From: Jiangella sp. DSM 45060
GTDB lineage: Bacteria > Actinomycetota > Actinomycetes > Jiangellales > Jiangellaceae
Assembly: GCF_900105175.1 (NCBI RefSeq)
Contig: NZ_LT629771.1
Location: 1,674,001-1,738,000 of the forward strand
Direction of reading: 5' to 3'
DNA: 64,000 nucleotides
Shown here: one piece after another, positions 33,822 through 41,858 of the stretch
Layout of the letters: every line of letters begins with the position of its first letter
Numbering within the stretch: the stretch's first letter is position 1
Program-made: the position numbers and the translations under genes
The notes under the pieces: generated by a model
Seen by the model: the letters and a program-made list of their open reading frames with translations, nothing else
What the model was told of the DNA's origin: nothing
Database searches by the model: none

Positions 33822-34562
33822 GTGACGTCCGAGGCCCCATCCCTGTCCGTGCTGGAGGGGCGCCTCGGCGTGCCCATCGAACCGCAGCTGCTGCAGCTGG
33901 CGCTGACCCACCGCTCGTACGCGTACGAGAACGGCGGGCTGCCGACCAACGAGCGGCTGGAGTTCCTGGGCGACGCCGTGCTCGGCCTGGTCGTCACCGA
34001 CGCGCTGTACCGGCTGCACCCCGATCTCTCCGAGGGGCAGCTGGCGAAGCTGCGGGCCGCCGTGGTCAACATGCGCGCGCTCGCCTCCGTCGCCCGCGAG
34101 CTCGAGCTGGGCCGGTTCGTCCGGCTCGGCCGCGGTGAGGAGACCACCGGCGGGCGCGACAAGTCGTCCATCCTCGCCGACACCGTCGAGGCGCTCATCG
34201 GCGCCGTCTACCTCGACCGCGGGCTGGTCGAGACGTCCGCGCTGGTGCACCGCCTGGTCGACGACCTCATCGAGGCGTCCGCGCTGCTCGGCGCCGGGCT
34301 CGACTGGAAGACGTCGCTGCAGGAGCTGACGTCGCGGCACGCGCTCGGTGTCCCCGAGTACCGCATCGCCGAGGACGGCCCCGACCACGCGAAGACGTTC
34401 ACCGCCGACGTCGTGGTCAGCGGCGAGGTGCGCGGCACCGGCACCGGCCGCAGCAAGAAGGAGGCCGAGGCGCGCGCCGCCGAACTGGCCTGGAAGGCGC
34501 TCAGCGAGGCCGCCGAGGCCGAGCAGGCCGCGGCCGGCGACCCCGGTGCCCGAACTCCCTGA
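33822..34562 (+). CDS. rnc: ribonuclease III
   Basis: 246 residues, GTG start. The nuclease signature [15 protein letters not shown] and the second metal site [15 protein letters not shown] are intact, followed by a double-strand RNA-binding domain ([16 protein letters not shown] ... [18 protein letters not shown]). It processes rRNA and mRNA. mutM begins inside its last 17 bases. Confidence 0.97.
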   Translation: MTSEAPSLSVLEGRLGVPIEPQLLQLALTHRSYAYENGGLPTNERLEFLGDAVLGLVVTDALYRLHPDLSEGQLAKLRAAVVNMRALASVARELELGRFVRLGRGEETTGGRDKSSILADTVEALIGAVYLDRGLVETSALVHRLVDDLIEASALLGAGLDWKTSLQELTSRHALGVPEYRIAEDGPDHAKTFTADVVVSGEVRGTGTGRSKKEAEARAAELAWKALSEAAEAEQAAAGDPGARTP

Positions 34563-35406
34563 GGTCGAGGTCGTCCGGCGTGGCCTCGCCGCGCACGCCG
34601 TCGGCCGCGTCATCGACCACGTCGAGGTGACGCACGCCCGCGCCGTCCGCCGGCACGTCGCCGGCCCCGCCGACTTCGCCGGCTCGCTGACGAAGGCCGC
34701 GTTCACCGACGCCCGGCGGCGCGGCAAGTACCTGTGGCTGCCGCTCGACGACGGCGTCCGCGCGGTGGTCGGGCACCTCGGCATGAGCGGCCAGCTGCTG
34801 GTCCAGCCGGGCGCCGCGCCCGACGAGACGCACCTGCGGGTCCGGTTCGTCTTCGCCGACGGCGACCCCGAGCTGCGCTTCGTCGACCAGCGCACCTTCG
34901 GCGGCCTGGCCGTCGCCGGGCTGGGTCCCGACGGCGTGCCCGTCCCGATCGCGCACATCGCGCCCGACCCACTGGACCCCGCGTTCGACGACGAGGCGTT
35001 CCGGCTGGCGCTGGGGCGCCGCCGCACCGGCGTCAAACGGGCGTTGCTGGACCAGTCGCTGATCTCCGGCGTCGGCAACATCTACGCCGACGAAGCGCTG
35101 TGGCGCGCGAAGCTGCACTTCGCCCGGCCCACCGAGACCCTGCGCCGGCCCGACGTCGCCCGGCTGCTGCAGGCGGTGCGCGAGGTCATGGCGGCCGCGC
35201 TCGAGCAGGGCGGCACGTCGTTCGACAGCCTCTACGTGAACGTCAACGGCGAGAGCGGGTACTTCGACCGCTCGCTGGACGCCTACGGGCAGGAGGGGCG
35301 TCCGTGCCGCCGCTGCGGCACCCCGATCCGGCGTGACCCGTTCATGAACAGATCGTCGTACACCTGCCCCCGCTGCCAGCCTCGGCCGCGGCATGCGCGC
35401 TGGTGA
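34546..35406 (+). CDS. mutM: formamidopyrimidine-DNA glycosylase
   Basis: 286 residues from GTG 34546. After the start, [13 protein letters not shown] gives the catalytic Pro2/Glu3; Lys in [17 protein letters not shown] and the helix-two-turn-helix [24 protein letters not shown] follow; a zinc finger [24 protein letters not shown] ends the protein. Removes 8-oxoguanine. Its last codons (HARW, stop) lie in a 22-bp direct repeat found again at 35866. Confidence 0.97.
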   Translation: MPELPEVEVVRRGLAAHAVGRVIDHVEVTHARAVRRHVAGPADFAGSLTKAAFTDARRRGKYLWLPLDDGVRAVVGHLGMSGQLLVQPGAAPDETHLRVRFVFADGDPELRFVDQRTFGGLAVAGLGPDGVPVPIAHIAPDPLDPAFDDEAFRLALGRRRTGVKRALLDQSLISGVGNIYADEALWRAKLHFARPTETLRRPDVARLLQAVREVMAAALEQGGTSFDSLYVNVNGESGYFDRSLDAYGQEGRPCRRCGTPIRRDPFMNRSSYTCPRCQPRPRHARW

Positions 35407-35887
35407 GACCGCAGCACCCCACGCCCCTGGGTCAGTCCGTGCTGGTGGGGCGGGTGCCGGGAGGCGCCTGCTGGTCGACGTCGGTCCACACCTCGGTCAG
35501 CCGCTGGATCAGCCCGTCGCGCAGGTGCGCGAACGTCGCGCACTCGAAATGCTGGATCCCGGTGTCGGCGCGCCCGGTGACGTGGGAACGGCACGCCGCC
35601 GCGTCGCCGGCTCCGACGAGCTCCTCGACGCGCAGCCGGTCGAAGCCGGGGTACTCGGCGTTGAGGCGGATCCAGGCGTCGTGGCCGAAGGTCTCGCCCG
35701 TGTGCACGTACCGGCAGGTGAAGTCCGGGTGGAGGTACTGCCCGAGGTCGCCCCATCGTCGTTCGTCGATGGCGATCATCAGAGCTCTCAACGCGGATTC
35801 CGCCTCCATGGTCGCGGACCCTACCGCGACGACCGCCGGAGCCGGGGTGCGGCCGGTCCCTCCGGGGCATGCGCGCTGGTGAGACCG
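35390..35887. repeat. 22-bp direct repeats flanking a SnoaL gene at the mutM 3' end
   Basis: The 22-base sequence that starts GGCATGCGCGC and ends TGGTGAGACCG occurs at 35390-35411 (the last codons of mutM and its stop) and at 35866-35887. The copies are identical and 476 bp apart, with only the SnoaL-like gene between them. This is the pattern of an inserted cassette that duplicated its target at a gene end, or of a partial gene duplication. Confidence 0.85.
35432..35809 (-). CDS. SnoaL/NTF2-like protein
   Basis: 125 residues from ATG 35809. The cone-like fold pattern is seen: ALRALMIAIDERRWGDLGQYLHPDFTCRY, TGETFGHDAWIRLNAEYPGF, and a C-terminal strand pair around FAHLRDGLIQRLTEVW. Family members are polyketide cyclases, hydrolases or binding proteins; the role here is unknown. 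It is enclosed by a 22-bp direct repeat, and opposite in direction to its neighbours, so it is probably an insertion into the mutM-smc region. Confidence 0.75.
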   Translation of the reverse strand: MEAESALRALMIAIDERRWGDLGQYLHPDFTCRYVHTGETFGHDAWIRLNAEYPGFDRLRVEELVGAGDAAACRSHVTGRADTGIQHFECATFAHLRDGLIQRLTEVWTDVDQQAPPGTRPTSTD

Positions 35888-36038
35888 GTTGAGGGATTCC
35901 TTCGAACGAGTTGACCGAGAGGCACGTCCGGTGAGATGCTGGTACGCGTTGCGGCCTGTGCGTCTACGGTCAGACGGGTGCCGCGTCACACACGAAAAGT
36001 GATCATCACATTCTCAGGCCTTCTGGAGGGCTTCGACA

Positions 36039-36239
36039 ATGGCGAAGGCGCTGTTGGGTTATGTCGGGGGAACTGATCCAAGGCTCACTACCGAGGTACA
36101 GCGCTTGCGCAGGCGGGTGACCGACCTCGAAGCGCAGGTGCTGCGGCTTCAGGTCGAGAACGACCAGCTTGCCGAAGCAGCTGTCGAGCACGGCAGGCTC
36201 CTCGACGACACGCACGTGCCGCAACCGGCCCTGACCTGA
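36039..36239 (+). CDS. small conserved actinobacterial coiled-coil protein
   Basis: 66 residues. MAKALLGYVGGTDPRLTTEVQRLRRRVTDLEAQ..., that is, a fixed N-terminal motif followed by a heptad repeat of Leu. The same small protein is recalled from many actinobacteria; its function is unknown. It lies 46 bp before smc and reads the same way. Confidence 0.75.
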   Translation: MAKALLGYVGGTDPRLTTEVQRLRRRVTDLEAQVLRLQVENDQLAEAAVEHGRLLDDTHVPQPALT

Positions 36240-36285
36240 GCCCAGCGGTTGTAGGCTGGCCCCCACATGCAGGGGAGTCGGTCCA

Positions 36286-39200
36286 TTGCACCTGAAGAAC
36301 TTGACGTTACGGGGATTCAAGTCCTTCGCGTCGTCCACGACGCTACGCCTGGAACCGGGCATCACCTGTGTCGTCGGGCCCAACGGGTCGGGTAAGTCGA
36401 ACGTCGTCGACGCCCTGGCGTGGGTCATGGGCGAGCAGGGGGCCAAGAGCCTGCGCGGCGGCAAGATGGAGGACGTCATCTTCGCCGGCACCGCGGGGCG
36501 TCCCGCGCTCGGCCGCGCCGAGGTCGTCCTCACCATCGACAACACCGACGGCGCGCTGCCGATCGAGTACTCCGAGGTCACCATCTCGCGGACGATGTTC
36601 CGCAACGGCGGCTCCGAGTACGCCATCAACGGCCAGTCCTGCCGGTTGCTGGACGTGCAGGAGCTGTTGTCCGACTCCGGCATCGGCCGCGAGATGCACG
36701 TCATCGTCGGCCAGGGCCAGCTCGACGCCGTCCTGTCCGCCACGCCCGACGACCGCCGAGGCTTCGTCGAGGAGGCGGCCGGCGTCCTCAAGCACCGCAA
36801 GCGCAAGGAGAAGGCGCTGCGCAAGCTCGAGGCTATGGCCGCGAACCTCACCCGCGTGCAGGACCTCACCGCCGAGCTGCGCCGCCAGCTCGGGCCGCTG
36901 GGCCGGCAGGCCGAGCTGGCCCGCAAGGCCGCCACCATCCAGTCCGACCTGCGCGACTCCCGGCTGCGGGTGCTCGCCGACGAACTGGTGCAGGCCCGGG
37001 CCAGCTTCGAGCAGGAGGTCGCCGACGAGACCGCGCTGAAGGCCCGGCAGGCCGAGCTGGCCCGCGCGCTGGAACAGGCGCGCGCCGCCGAGGCCCGGCT
37101 GGAGGCCGAGGTCGCCCAGGTGGCGCCGCGGCTGACGCAGGCCTCCGACGCCTGGTACCAGCTGTCCGGGCTGCGCGAGCGGGTCCGCGGCACCGCGTCG
37201 CTGGCCACCGAGCGGGCCCGGCACCTGTCCGCCGCCGGCGAGGCGCCGCGGTCCGGCCGCGACCCCGACGAGCTCGAGCAGGAGGCCGCCGCCGTCCGCG
37301 AGCAGGAGGCCGAGCTCGAGGAGCAGATCGCCGCCGCCCGCGAGGCGCTCGACGACGCGCTCGAGACCAGCCGCGTCGCCGAGGAGGCGGCCCAGGCCGA
37401 GGAGCGCCGGCTGGCCGCCGCCGTCCGGGCCAGCGCCGACCGCCGCGAGGGCGTGGCCCGGCTGTCCGGCCAGCTCGACGGCGCCCGCCGCCGGGCCGCC
37501 GCGGCCGAGGCCGAGCTGACCCGCCTCGGCGCCGCCCGCGAGGAGGCGCGCCGCCGTGCCACCGCCGCCGAGCACGAGTACACCGCGCTCGAGACCACCA
37601 TCGCCGGGCTGTCCGTCGGCGAGGACGGCCTCGACAGCGAGCACGAGCGGGCCGCCGCCGCGCTGGCCGCCGCCGACGACGTCCTCACGAAGCTGCGCGA
37701 GCAGGAGCGCGCCGCCGAGGGCGAGCGGGCCGCGCTGGTGGCCCGGCACGAGGCGCTGCAGATGGGGCTGGCCCGCCGCGACGGCTCCGAGGCGCTGCTG
37801 GCCGCGTCCGACCGGCTGTCCGGTGTGCTCGGTTCGGTGGCCGCGCTGCTCACGGTCGAGTCCGGCTGGGAGGCCGCGGTCGCCACCGCACTGGGCGCCG
37901 CGTCCGACGCCGTCGCCGTCGAGTCCGTCGACGACGCCGTGGCCGCGCTGCGGCTGCTCCGCGACGACGACCTCGGCCGGGCCGGGCTGCTGGTCGGCGG
38001 CGCGCCGTACGACGACCCCGGCGCGTGGCAGCCGCTGCCGGGCGGGCTGCGCTACGTCGTCGACCTCGTCACCGCGCCGGCCGAGCTGCGGCCCGCGCTC
38101 ACGAACCTGTTGCGCGGCGTCGCTGCCGTCGACGACCTCGCCGCCGCCCGCGCGCTGGTCGCCGAGCTGCCCGAACTCGTCGCCGTCACCCGCGACGGCG
38201 ACCTCCTCGGCCGCGACCGCGCCTACGGCGGGTCCAGCAGCGCGCCCAGCCTGCTGGAGGTGCAGGCCGCCGTCGACGAAGCCGCCGACCGCCTGGCCAT
38301 CGCCACCGGCAAGGCCGAGGACCTCGGCCGCAAGCTGGCCGCCGCCGAGCGCACCCGCGCCGAGGCGGCCGCGGCCGAGTCCGCCGCGCTGACGAAGCTG
38401 CGCGAGTCCGACGCCGAGCTGTCCTCCGTCGCCGAGCAGCTGGGCCGGTTGAGCGGCACCGCTCGGGCCGCCTCCGAGGAGGCCGAGCGGCTGGCCGAGT
38501 CCGTCGCCCGGGCCGAGGAGACCCGCGACCGCGACCTCGGCGCGCTGGAAGAGATGGAAGAGCGGCTCGCCGCCGCCGAGGAGGCCGGCGACGACGACGT
38601 CGAGCCGTCCACCGACGAGCGCGACCGCCTCGCCGAGCGGTCCCGCGCCGCCCGGCAGGCCGAGACCGAGGCGCGGCTGGCGCTGCGCACCGGGGAAGAG
38701 CGGGCCCGCGCGCTGACCGGCCGGGCCGAGAGCCTCGAGCGGGCCGCCCGGCAGGAGCGCGCCGCCCGCGAGGCCGCCGTCGCCGCCGCCCGCCGCCGGG
38801 CCGCGGAGGCCCGGGTCGCCGCCGCCGTCGGCCGCGGCGCCGCCGTCGTGTTGCGGTACCTGGAGCGGTCGCTCGAGCTGGCCGCCGCCGAACGCGACGA
38901 GGTGCAGGAACTGCGGGCCGAGCGCGAGCAGGCGCTGACGGCCGAGCGGGCGCGGGTGCGCGAGGTGTCGGCGGAGCTGGACGAGATCACGTCCACCGTC
39001 CACCGCGACGAACTGGCCCGCGCCGAGCACCGCATGCGGGTCGAGGCGCTGGAGACCAAGGCGCTGGAGGAGCTGGGCGTCGACCCTGCCACGCTGGTCG
39101 ACGAGTACGGCCCGCACCTGCCCGTCCCCGTTCCGCCCGGCGACGACGGCGAGCCGCGCGAGCCGATCCCGTACGTCCGCGAGCAGCAGCTCAAGCGGCT

Positions 39201-39837
39201 CAAGGCGGCCGAGCGCGGGCTGTCCGCGCTGGGCAAGGTCAACCCGCTGGCGCTGGAGGAGTTCGCGGCGCTGGAAGAGCGGCACGCGTTCCTCACCGAG
39301 CAGCTGGAGGACCTGAAGAAGACCCGCGCCGACCTCCTCGACATCGTCAAGGAGGTCGACGACCGCGTCCAGCAGGTGTTCGCGTCCGCGTTCGAGGACA
39401 CCGCCCGCGAGTTCGCCGACGTCTTCTCCCGGCTGTTTCCCGGCGGCGAGGGCAAGCTGGTGCTGACCGAGCCCGACGACATGCTCACCACCGGCATCGA
39501 GGTCGAGGCCAGGCCGCCGGGCAAGAAGGTCAAGCGGCTGTCGCTGCTGTCCGGCGGCGAGCGCTCGCTGGTGGCCGTCGCGTTCCTGGTGGCGCTGTTC
39601 AAGGCGCGGCCGAGCCCGTTCTACATCCTCGACGAGGTCGAGGCGGCGCTCGACGACACCAACCTCGGCCGGCTGCTCACCATCTACGAAGAGCTGCGCG
39701 AGCGCAGCCAGCTCATCGTCATCACCCACCAGAAGCGCACCATGGAGATCGCCGACGCCCTCTACGGCGTCTCCATGCGCGGCGACGGCGTCACGGCGGT
39801 CATCTCGCAGCGCATCCGGGAGTCCGAGCCGGTCTGA
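36286..39837 (+). CDS. smc: chromosome segregation protein SMC
   Basis: 1183 residues, TTG start. Head: LTLRGFKSFASSTTL and Walker A GPNGSGKSNVVDA near residue 35; coiled coil; a hinge at about 500-660 around GVLGSVAALLTVESGWEAAV; second coiled coil; C-terminal head with LLSGGERSLVAVAFLVAL (signature) and FYILDEVEAALDDTN (Walker B). The length and order are standard. It loads on DNA with ScpA/ScpB (not in this window) to organise the chromosome. TAGGCT at 36252-36257 may be a -10. Confidence 0.97.
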   Translation: MHLKNLTLRGFKSFASSTTLRLEPGITCVVGPNGSGKSNVVDALAWVMGEQGAKSLRGGKMEDVIFAGTAGRPALGRAEVVLTIDNTDGALPIEYSEVTISRTMFRNGGSEYAINGQSCRLLDVQELLSDSGIGREMHVIVGQGQLDAVLSATPDDRRGFVEEAAGVLKHRKRKEKALRKLEAMAANLTRVQDLTAELRRQLGPLGRQAELARKAATIQSDLRDSRLRVLADELVQARASFEQEVADETALKARQAELARALEQARAAEARLEAEVAQVAPRLTQASDAWYQLSGLRERVRGTASLATERARHLSAAGEAPRSGRDPDELEQEAAAVREQEAELEEQIAAAREALDDALETSRVAEEAAQAEERRLAAAVRASADRREGVARLSGQLDGARRRAAAAEAELTRLGAAREEARRRATAAEHEYTALETTIAGLSVGEDGLDSEHERAAAALAAADDVLTKLREQERAAEGERAALVARHEALQMGLARRDGSEALLAASDRLSGVLGSVAALLTVESGWEAAVATALGAASDAVAVESVDDAVAALRLLRDDDLGRAGLLVGGAPYDDPGAWQPLPGGLRYVVDLVTAPAELRPALTNLLRGVAAVDDLAAARALVAELPELVAVTRDGDLLGRDRAYGGSSSAPSLLEVQAAVDEAADRLAIATGKAEDLGRKLAAAERTRAEAAAAESAALTKLRESDAELSSVAEQLGRLSGTARAASEEAERLAESVARAEETRDRDLGALEEMEERLAAAEEAGDDDVEPSTDERDRLAERSRAARQAETEARLALRTGEERARALTGRAESLERAARQERAAREAAVAAARRRAAEARVAAAVGRGAAVVLRYLERSLELAAAERDEVQELRAEREQALTAERARVREVSAELDEITSTVHRDELARAEHRMRVEALETKALEELGVDPATLVDEYGPHLPVPVPPGDDGEPREPIPYVREQQLKRLKAAERGLSALGKVNPLALEEFAALEERHAFLTEQLEDLKKTRADLLDIVKEVDDRVQQVFASAFEDTAREFADVFSRLFPGGEGKLVLTEPDDMLTTGIEVEARPPGKKVKRLSLLSGGERSLVAVAFLVALFKARPSPFYILDEVEAALDDTNLGRLLTIYEELRERSQLIVITHQKRTMEIADALYGVSMRGDGVTAVISQRIRESEPV

Positions 39838-40011
39838 CCTTCCCTTGGGGGAATGTAGCGCGCTTCGTTGGGTACTGGAACGGTCCCCTGTGACGCGTGG
39901 GGCAACCGGACGGACACGCCGCGCGTCTTTCGGGAGACGGGGTCGCACCTGCGCTACCGTCGGTGTTGCAGGTGTGAAAGATGTTACTGCTGTGACCAAC
40001 GGGGGTGTCAC

Positions 40012-40350
40012 ATGACGGCAGTAGTCGTGGCGATGCTGGTGATCGTGATGGTGGCGACGGCCGTGCTGGCCGCCGTCGGCGCGTACTACCACCTGGCCAG
40101 CTCGGCCATGGTGCGGCGAAGACTGCGCCGCTGGCGGTTCCTCGCGGTGGCCCGCCTGGACGATTGGCGCGCGGCGTCGTTCCACGCCCTGCGCGTCGCC
40201 CGCCGCGGCATCGCCCGGCGCCTGACCCGGCCCGCGCCGTCCTCCTCCGCCGCGGAGTCCGCGGACGCTCCGGAGGCGGAGCCGGCCAGCGCTCCCGCGG
40301 CGTTGCCCCGCATCGGCGGCGCCTCCGGCGTGACCCACCGCGCCGCCTGA
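40012..40350 (+). CDS. small single-pass membrane protein
   Basis: 112 residues from ATG 40012. One N-terminal membrane helix (VVVAMLVIVMVATAVLAAVGA), a strongly basic middle (MVRRRLRRWRF ... RVARRGIARRL) and an Ala/Pro/Ser-rich tail. It lies between smc and ftsY. No family is recognised. The 174 bp before it holds no other gene. Confidence 0.55.
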   Translation: MTAVVVAMLVIVMVATAVLAAVGAYYHLASSAMVRRRLRRWRFLAVARLDDWRAASFHALRVARRGIARRLTRPAPSSSAAESADAPEAEPASAPAALPRIGGASGVTHRAA

Positions 40351-40399
40351 CCGCGTGGCCGCACCGGGTGGTCCGGTGCTGCGCTGAGAACGTGCGAGG

Positions 40400-41590
40400 A
40401 TGGCGGCCGTGGAGTACATCGTCATCGTCGCAGCCGTCGTGGTCGTCCTGGGCATCGCCCTCGCAGCGTTCCTGGTGCCTCGCCGCCGGCGCGGCCAGGT
40501 CGAGGCGCCCGCGCCGCGGCCCGGCACCGACGTCCTGCCCGGGGTCGGCGACGACGCCACCACGCCGGTCGAGGAGCAGCGCACGCCGATCTCCGACGTC
40601 GAGCTGCCCGAGGCGCCGGCCGAGCCCGTCGTCGAGGAGCCGGTCCTCGAACGTCCCGAACCGGCCGCCGGACGGCTGACCCGGCTGCGCTCGCGGCTGT
40701 CCCGCTCGCAGTCCGGCTTCGGCAAGGGCCTGCTCAGCCTGCTCTCGCGTGAGCGTCTCGACGACGAGACGTGGGAGGAGATCGAGGACACCCTGCTGAC
40801 GGCCGACCTCGGCGTCGCGCCGGCGCAGGAGCTGGTCGAGCGGCTGCGCACCCGGGCCCGCGTCGAGGGCGTGCAGAGCCCCGAGGCCGCGCGCACCCTG
40901 CTGCGCGAGGAGCTGCTCGCGCTCGTCGACCCCGCGCTGGACCGCGCGCTGCGCACCGAGCGGCACGTCGAGGACGGCCGCCCCGCCGTCGTCCTGGTGG
41001 TCGGCGTCAACGGCACCGGCAAGACCACGACGGTCGGCAAGCTGGCCCGCGTCCTCGTCGCCGAGGACCGCGACGTCGTCCTCGGCGCCGCCGACACGTT
41101 CCGCGCGGCAGCCGCCGACCAGCTCACCACCTGGGGCGACCGCGTCGGCGTCCTCACCGTCCGCGGCCCCGAGGGCGGCGACCCCGCCAGCGTCGCCTTC
41201 GACGCCGTCAAGGTGGGCATCGAGCAGGAGGCCGACACCGTCCTCGTCGACACCGCCGGCCGGCTGCAGACCAAGGTCGGCCTGATGGACGAGCTGGGCA
41301 AGGTCAAGCGGGTCATCGAGAAGCACGGCCCGGTCGACGAGGTGCTCCTCGTCCTCGACGCCACCACCGGCCAGAACGGCCTCGTGCAGGCCCGCGTCTT
41401 CGGCGAGGTCGTCGACGTCACCGGCATCGTGCTGACGAAGCTCGACGGCACCGCCAAGGGCGGCATCGTGGTCGCCGTCCAGCGCGAGCTGGGCGTCCCC
41501 GTCAAGCTGGTCGGCCTCGGTGAGGGGCCCGACGATCTCGCACCGTTCGACCCCGAGGCCTTCGTCGACGGCATCCTGGGCGAGTCCTGA
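40400..41590 (+). CDS. ftsY: signal recognition particle receptor FtsY
   Basis: 396 residues from ATG 40400; GTG 40409 is an alternative. An N-terminal membrane helix, typical of actinobacterial FtsY, and an acidic A region precede the NG domain: VVGVNGTGKTTTVGKLA (G1), DTAGRLQTKVGLMDEL (G3), TKLDGTAKGGIVVAV (G4) and LVGLGEGPDDLAPFDP (closing loop). It docks ribosome-SRP complexes to the membrane. A 60-residue reading frame on the opposite strand over its end is not convincing. Confidence 0.96.
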   Translation: MAAVEYIVIVAAVVVVLGIALAAFLVPRRRRGQVEAPAPRPGTDVLPGVGDDATTPVEEQRTPISDVELPEAPAEPVVEEPVLERPEPAAGRLTRLRSRLSRSQSGFGKGLLSLLSRERLDDETWEEIEDTLLTADLGVAPAQELVERLRTRARVEGVQSPEAARTLLREELLALVDPALDRALRTERHVEDGRPAVVLVVGVNGTGKTTTVGKLARVLVAEDRDVVLGAADTFRAAAADQLTTWGDRVGVLTVRGPEGGDPASVAFDAVKVGIEQEADTVLVDTAGRLQTKVGLMDELGKVKRVIEKHGPVDEVLLVLDATTGQNGLVQARVFGEVVDVTGIVLTKLDGTAKGGIVVAVQRELGVPVKLVGLGEGPDDLAPFDPEAFVDGILGES

Positions 41591-41798
41591 CGCACGTCCG
41601 AATCAAGAACGCCAGCACGACCAGCGGCCAGAAATCCCGAAGGATCTGACCCATGATCATGGTGTGACGACGAAGCCTCTCCAAGCGCTCCAGCGTCGAA
41701 CGTCCTCGCCCGTTGCTACGACTGAGACAAGCCCTCCGTCAACGGGTAGGCCTGATCGTGGTTGGGTTTAGGTGCGTCAACACCCATGATCCCAGCTA

Positions 41799-41836
41799 AG
41801 CCCCGGTGTGTGCTGCTACGACTCCACACCGGGGCT
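41799..41836. terminator. strong hairpin in the ftsY-MMPL gap
   Basis: AGCCCCGGTGTG (41799-41810) and CACACCGGGGCT (41825-41836) make a perfect 12-bp stem around a 14-base loop, followed by TCTT on the plus strand. It lies between the converging ftsY and MMPL genes. The rest of 41591-41798 shows no gene; it contains GTCAACGGGT and GCGTCAACACCC, similar short pieces of unknown meaning. Confidence 0.8.
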
Positions 41837-41858
41837 TCTTGCGGCCTGCCGCTGTCGC

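Noticed and set aside
39838-40011. CRP-like site (TGTGA and TGTGACC) before the small membrane protein
   Set aside because: The half-sites are direct, not inverted, and their spacing does not fit.
36343-41595. Very long minus-strand frame across smc and ftsY
   Set aside because: Shadow caused by extreme GC at third positions; the composition is Gly/Arg-rich with no domain.
41502-41684. 60-residue minus-strand frame over the end of ftsY, with a hydrophobic stretch like a signal-peptidase N-terminus
   Set aside because: It overlaps a well-supported gene in antisense, has no ribosome site or promoter, and its second half is Arg-rich noise.
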